Of a DNA stretch of 8,167 nt, positions 4,409-8,167 are shown in pieces; position 1 is the first letter of the stretch; each line of letters opens with the position of its first letter. The stretch covers positions 1 to 8,167 of the forward strand of contig CAZCDO010000177.1 of the NCBI GenBank assembly GCA_964497135.1, in the 5' to 3' direction. Under the pieces are notes generated by a model. It had not been told where the DNA came from. It saw only the letters and a program-made list of their open reading frames with translations, and did no database searches. Both the position numbers and the translations under genes were made by a program. Origin of the DNA: CAIJXV01 sp964497135. Its GTDB lineage: Bacteria > Verrucomicrobiota > Kiritimatiellia > CAIKKV01 > CAIJXV01.

Positions 4409-7018
4409 ATCGTTTTGGGGCTGATCCTCTGCCGCCCGACCTTTTTTGGGACGCCCCCCCCGTTTACCGGTGGCCGTGGGCTCCGACGTGTTGATTCCGA
4501 ACTGCTGGGCCAGGGCCTCGAAATTCCCGATTTGGGCCCGATAGACGCGGACCATCCGTTTCAAGGCACCGGACTGGCGGACCGTCAACGCCTTGCGTTG
4601 ATCGAACTGCCGTTTCAACGACTCATAAAACAACCGGTCGTCGAAAACCCGTGCGCCTTTCCCCGCAGCCGGCCGCCATTCGTGAACCGAGGCCATCGCC
4701 TCCACCAAAGGGCCACATTCAGGATCCATGGGCCGATTTTCCGGATCGGTAAGGGCCAGATCGCCCCGGATGGCCTCGAAATCGGGAATTTGCGCCGAAT
4801 ACTTGATGATCATCCGGTCCAAGACCGCCAATTGGGCGGGCGACAACATGCGCCCCCCCTCATGCTGGCGGCGCAGGGATTCGATAAAGGTCAGATCGTT
4901 ATAGGTTTTGCCCCGATGCTCCCGCGGGCCATCGCACGTAACGGCCCCCAACAATTCCAGTTTGCGCCGGACCGCCTCGCGATCGGCATCCGATACCGGC
5001 GGATCCACCTGATCCAATTCCATTTCGACCAGCGCCGGTTCCAGTTCCGGCACCTGTTTGGCGTAGCGCTTGCCGATGCGGGCCAGCGCCTCGAGCTGGC
5101 GGATCGATAACGGCTTCTTCTTTTCGGTCTGATCGCGGATGGACACGACGAATTTCTGGTCGCTGTAGGTCCGTTTGCCGCGCTTGGTTTCCGGCCCCCA
5201 CTCCTGAATGCGCTCCAAGAGACCCAGAATTCTTTCCACTTTTCCCGCATCGGCCGAAGGTCCCTTGGCCTGGTCCACCCATTCGCTGAAACGCCCGTAA
5301 AATTCTTCCAGCATGTGCGTCCAGTTGAGGGCCCCGCTTTCAATCTGATCGAGGGATTCTTCCATGCCGGCGGTGAATTTGACATCGAACAAGGTGTTCA
5401 GATGCTTGACCAGGAAGGTGTTGACCTGCACCCCGAGCAGGGTGGGTTTCAACGCCTTTTTCTCCTTCTCCACGTAACGCCGGTCGGACAAGGTCGCCAG
5501 AATCTGGGCATACGTGCTGGGACGACCCACGCCGTTTTCTTCCAGGGCTTTGATGAGCGACGCCTCGCTATATCGCCCGGGTGGCTGGGTTTCCTTGCGC
5601 TCGTTGAGCCACTCCAGTTTTTCGACCAATTCGCCGGTAACCAGCTCGGGCAACGGTTGATTTTCGTCGTCCTCATCCCCATTGGCCTCGTCGCTTTTTT
5701 CCTTTTCCTTGAGATCCATCCCCAGCCCCTTCATGTAGCCGGGGAAGACCACTTGCGACGCCGTGGCCCGGAACAGATATTGTCCCGCCCCCGGCGTGGC
5801 CGGAACCGGCGCCACGGCATCGAGTTCCACCGTGCGTTGCTCGATCCGGGCGGGCGTCATCTGGCTGGCAACAAACCGTTGCCAGATCAGGCGGTACAGT
5901 TTCAGCTCCTCGGGACTCAGGAACGAGGCCACCTGATCCGGTGAACGCCGCACATCGGCCGGCCGGATGGCCTCATGGGCCTCCTGGGCGCTGGACCGGC
6001 TTTTGAAGAAATTGGGCTGGTCGGGCAGGTAATCCTTGCCAAACTGCTCGACGATCAGACCCCGGCAGGCCTGGAGCGCCTCGGCCGCGATATTGAACGA
6101 ATCGGTCCGCATATAGGTGATCAAGCCCACCGGCCCATCCCCGAGATCGGCGCCTTCATACAATTTCTGGGCGACGCGCATCGTGCGGGATGGCGTGAAA
6201 TCGTAAAACCGGGACGCCGCCTGCTGGAGACTGCTGGTGATGAAGGGCGGCAAGGCCCGCCGGGTGAGTTCCCGCCGAATCACCTGCGCCACCTTGAGCT
6301 CCCGACCTTCCAGATCCTTCAAAATCGACTCGGATTGGCCCGGCTGGACAATCTTCGCCGGCTGACCATTGATCCGGGCCAGACGAATCCGGAACGGATC
6401 ACGCGGTTCGACGAATTTTCGAACCTTCGCTCCGATCAGCCAAAAGGGTTCCGGTACGAAATTCTGAATCAACGCTTCCCGCTCGCACACCAGACGCAAC
6501 GCCACCGACTGGACCCGCCCGGCGCTCAATCCGCGCCGAACCTGCGCCCACAGCAGCGGACTGACCTTGTAACCCACAATCCGATCGAGAATCCGGCGGG
6601 CCTGCTGGGCATCGACGCGGTTCTGATCCAACGGCCGCGGATGGGCAAACGCCTCCCGAACCGCCGTCGGGGTGATCTCGTTATACGTCACGCGTGAAAA
6701 CACCGAATCGTCAATCTTGGCGGACAACAGACACTTGAGATGCCAGGCGATCGCCTCCCCCTCGCGATCCGGATCCGGTGCCAGATAAATCGCCGGCGCC
6801 AGGGCCGCCGCTTCCAGCAACTCCTGGATCACTTTTTGCCGTGACTTAACGGTTTCATATTCCGGTTTAAAATGATTCTTGATGTCGACGCCCAGCTTGC
6901 GCTCCGGCAAATCGCGCACATGTCCCATGGACGCCTTGACCACATAATCCGACCCGAGGATTTTGTTGATCGTCTTGGCCTTGGCCGGAGATTCGACAAT
7001 AACCAGATTTTTTCCCAT
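4406..7018 (-). CDS. topA: DNA topoisomerase I (type IA) with atypical C-terminal repeats
   Basis: TopA relaxes negative supercoils by cutting one strand through a 5'-phosphotyrosine link and passing the other strand. The Toprim domain opens the protein (VIVESPAKAKT at 6-16, with Glu9; DPDREGEA at 82-89 supplying Asp82, Asp84 and Glu86 for magnesium). The DNA-gate region includes LSAGRVQSVALRL (164-176), and the active-site tyrosine is Tyr302 in GLITYMRTDS, followed by Arg304. ENGVGRPSTYA (494-504) and FTAGMEESLDQIE (548-560) complete the conserved core. An acidic loop lies at about 438-453. After residue 590 the usual CxxC zinc ribbons are absent; the only cysteines there are isolated (695 and 768). 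Instead there are three diverged copies of one module (595-660, 685-748, 770-834), then a basic tail (GKRGGRPKKGR, 851-861). The ATG at 7018 is chosen over a start 12 codons upstream because GAGG sits 8 bases before it and the Toprim strand begins right after it. Product is 870 residues, close to family length. Its stop overlaps the Shine-Dalgarno of the recombinase gene. Confidence 0.97.
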   Translation of the reverse strand: MGKNLVIVESPAKAKTINKILGSDYVVKASMGHVRDLPERKLGVDIKNHFKPEYETVKSRQKVIQELLEAAALAPAIYLAPDPDREGEAIAWHLKCLLSAKIDDSVFSRVTYNEITPTAVREAFAHPRPLDQNRVDAQQARRILDRIVGYKVSPLLWAQVRRGLSAGRVQSVALRLVCEREALIQNFVPEPFWLIGAKVRKFVEPRDPFRIRLARINGQPAKIVQPGQSESILKDLEGRELKVAQVIRRELTRRALPPFITSSLQQAASRFYDFTPSRTMRVAQKLYEGADLGDGPVGLITYMRTDSFNIAAEALQACRGLIVEQFGKDYLPDQPNFFKSRSSAQEAHEAIRPADVRRSPDQVASFLSPEELKLYRLIWQRFVASQMTPARIEQRTVELDAVAPVPATPGAGQYLFRATASQVVFPGYMKGLGMDLKEKEKSDEANGDEDDENQPLPELVTGELVEKLEWLNERKETQPPGRYSEASLIKALEENGVGRPSTYAQILATLSDRRYVEKEKKALKPTLLGVQVNTFLVKHLNTLFDVKFTAGMEESLDQIESGALNWTHMLEEFYGRFSEWVDQAKGPSADAGKVERILGLLERIQEWGPETKRGKRTYSDQKFVVSIRDQTEKKKPLSIRQLEALARIGKRYAKQVPELEPALVEMELDQVDPPVSDADREAVRRKLELLGAVTCDGPREHRGKTYNDLTFIESLRRQHEGGRMLSPAQLAVLDRMIIKYSAQIPDFEAIRGDLALTDPENRPMDPECGPLVEAMASVHEWRPAAGKGARVFDDRLFYESLKRQFDQRKALTVRQSGALKRMVRVYRAQIGNFEALAQQFGINTSEPTATGKRGGRPKKGRAAEDQPQND
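4517..5236 (-). repeat. Three tandem protein modules in TopA C-terminus
   Basis: These are diverged coding repeats, visible in protein but not obvious in DNA. Copies cover TopA residues 595-660 (5236-5039), 685-748 (4966-4775) and 770-834 (4711-4517). Each shows a basic/Gly stretch, an aromatic plus Asp (TYSDQKF, TYNDLTF, VFDDRLF), then SIRDQ / SLRRQ / SLKRQ, a leucine-Ser/Thr turn with Gln (PLSIRQ, MLSPAQ, ALTVRQ), a helix (ALARIGKRY, VLDRMIIKY, ALKRMVRVY) and an ending like QVPELE / QIPDFE / QIGNFE. The Ser of the S(I/L)(R/K)xQ motif is at residues 626, 714 and 800, giving spacings of 88 and 86. The copies replace the zinc ribbons typical of this enzyme and probably bind DNA or a partner; that role is inference. 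Confidence 0.85.
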
Positions 7019-7034
7019 CGCGAATTCCTCTTCC
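7019..7034 (-). promoter_or_regulatory. topA ribosome binding site
   Basis: Read on the minus strand the dprA-topA gap ends GGAAGAGGAATTCGCG then ATG. GAGG at 7030-7027 is 8 bases from the ATG at 7018. This site decides the start of TopA against the upstream in-frame alternative, which would lie inside dprA. Confidence 0.7.
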
Positions 7035-8165
7035 TTATTCCGCGCCGGACCCACCCCCCAGGGGTTTGACCCGCACGAACCGACGCCCGGGCGCTTGCCG
7101 AACCAGGCGTTTCATCTCCAACATTAACAAAATCGAACTGACCTGCGCCGCGCCGAGACCGACCTGCCGGACCAACTCATCGGGATCGGCCTCGCCCCTC
7201 TCATCGAAGGCATCCAATACCCGCTGCTCCTCCTCCGACAAACGGGGACTGACCCCCGGTCCGCCCCGACTGTTGACGCCCTGTTTCCGGGGCAATAGCT
7301 GTTCGAACTCGACGAGGATATCCTCGACCGACTCCACCAGTTGCGCCCCACTGCGAATCAGGGCATGACAACCTCGCGAAGCATCCGAATCGATGCGCCC
7401 GGGTACCGCAAAAACCGGCTTACCCTGGTCGAGCGCCTGATTCGCGGTGATCATCGCCCCGCTGGTCAGATTGGCTTCGATCACCACCACACCCAGAGAC
7501 ATTCCGCTGACGATCCGATTCCGCATCGGAAAAGTCGTCCGATCCGGCTCCCGGCCCATCGGAAACTCGCTGAGCACCGCGCCAGCCTCTGCCATTTGAT
7601 CGGCCAGCGGTTTGTTTTCCGGCGGATAGAGACAATCCAGCGCTCCCCCCAACACCGCCACCGTTCGCCCCTGGGCCTTCAACGCCCCTTGATGGGCCGC
7701 CGTATCGATTCCCCGGGCCAAGCCGCTGACGACACAAAAACCGGACTGCGCCAGATCAAAACCCAACCGTTCAGCCACCAGCCGACCGTAGTGGGTGGCC
7801 TTCCGGGACCCGACCAATGCCACACTATGCCGATCCTGGGGCTTGAGCGCGCCCCGGACATACAGCGCCAAAGGCGGATCATGCAGGGTCTTCAAACCCT
7901 CCGGATAGTCCGGATCGCCCTCCACAACAATCTGAATCCCGGCCTGACGGGCCGCTTCAATCTCCTGGACCGGATCCGTCCGGGACCGTTGATCGACAAT
8001 TTTGCCGACGATGTTAGACCCCGCCCCGGGAATCGCCAAAAGCTCCCGGGCTGACGCGGTCCAGATCGCCGCCGCCGACCCCAAGCCCTTGACCAATTCC
8101 CGAACCGTTACGGGCCCAACGCCCTGCATCATGTTCAAGGCAATCAACGCTTCCCTGTCCGTCAT
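7035..8165 (-). CDS. dprA: DNA-processing protein DprA (Smf family)
   Basis: DprA binds incoming or exposed single-stranded DNA in the cytoplasm and helps load RecA on it, for natural transformation and possibly other recombination. The 376-residue reading begins with a helix-hairpin-helix-like segment (GVGPVTVRELV near residues 16-25, IPGAGSNIVGKIV at 45-57). The Rossmann-like core follows with all the family hallmarks: VALVGSRKATHYG (115-127), SGLARGIDTAAHQGA (147-161), GGALDCLYPP (173-182), the FPMRNRIVSGMS stretch (212-223), EANLTSGAMITA (230-241) and FAVPG (252-256). A Gly/Pro-rich linker (about 291-308) leads to a C-terminal winged-helix domain (about 309-366). The ATG used here lies two bases from the window edge, so no ribosome site is visible and a start further upstream cannot be excluded, although the N-terminus looks family-like. 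It stops 16 bases before topA. It is the first visible gene of the apparent operon. Identification is secure; whether the organism is naturally competent is unknown. Confidence 0.96.
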   Translation of the reverse strand: MTDREALIALNMMQGVGPVTVRELVKGLGSAAAIWTASARELLAIPGAGSNIVGKIVDQRSRTDPVQEIEAARQAGIQIVVEGDPDYPEGLKTLHDPPLALYVRGALKPQDRHSVALVGSRKATHYGRLVAERLGFDLAQSGFCVVSGLARGIDTAAHQGALKAQGRTVAVLGGALDCLYPPENKPLADQMAEAGAVLSEFPMGREPDRTTFPMRNRIVSGMSLGVVVIEANLTSGAMITANQALDQGKPVFAVPGRIDSDASRGCHALIRSGAQLVESVEDILVEFEQLLPRKQGVNSRGGPGVSPRLSEEEQRVLDAFDERGEADPDELVRQVGLGAAQVSSILLMLEMKRLVRQAPGRRFVRVKPLGGGSGAE

Positions 8166-8167
8166 GC

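Larger units (their letters stand above)
112..8165 (-). other. Probable single operon dprA-topA-xer-waaA-nagB-like-pfkB
   Basis: All six genes share a strand, with gaps of 16, 11, 20, 22 and 11 bases by the starts chosen here. None of the gaps leaves room for a separate promoter or terminator, and four of the five visible ribosome sites sit on or just after the previous stop codon. No promoter upstream of dprA can be seen because the window ends there. Internal promoters within coding sequence are possible. Confidence 0.7.

Noticed and set aside
4406..4409. TTGA overlap start for the recombinase
   Set aside because: Possible, but there is no Shine-Dalgarno before the TTG, while GAGGG lies 8 bases before the ATG at 4394.
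5975..6697. Plus-strand open frame (240 codons) opposite topA
   Set aside because: Antisense to the conserved TopA catalytic core; composition is that of a shadow frame.
7341..8054. Plus-strand open frame (237 codons) opposite dprA
   Set aside because: Antisense to the conserved Rossmann core of DprA; no motif of its own.

Overview
The window is a compact, GC-rich bacterial segment. It holds six genes, all on the minus strand, with gaps of only about 11 to 22 bases, so it reads as part of one operon. In transcription order (high to low coordinates) these are dprA (DNA-processing protein), topA (DNA topoisomerase I), a xerC/xerD-type tyrosine recombinase, waaA (Kdo transferase), a divergent glucosamine-6-phosphate deaminase-like gene, and a PfkB-family sugar kinase. 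The first 111 bases lie beyond the last stop codon and hold two small inverted repeats but no gene I can support. No tRNA, rRNA, CRISPR array, insertion sequence or phage gene is visible.

The organism is a diderm (outer-membrane) bacterium, because WaaA builds the inner core of lipopolysaccharide. The dprA-topA-xer order resembles the dprA-topA-trmFO-xerC block known from Firmicutes, but without trmFO and joined to an LPS gene. This combination, the GGQN form of the WaaA signature and the unusual sugar-gene pair would fit the Planctomycetes-Verrucomicrobia-Kiritimatiellae-Lentisphaerae region of the tree or an uncultured relative. That placement is inference with low confidence.

Region by region: 8165-7035 to 3414 is a chromosome-handling block (ssDNA loading onto RecA, supercoil relaxation, chromosome dimer resolution). 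3393-2086 makes cell envelope. 2063-112 is a two-gene sugar-phosphate module in which a kinase and an aldose/ketose isomerase-like enzyme probably act on the same sugar.

The most notable signal is in TopA. Its catalytic core is normal, but the C-terminal third lacks the usual cysteine zinc ribbons and carries three diverged tandem copies of a helical module of about 65 residues, spaced 86-88 residues apart, followed by a basic AT-hook-like tail. Second is the NagB-like protein, which keeps most catalytic residues but has a glutamine in place of the triad glutamate and a rewritten phosphate loop.
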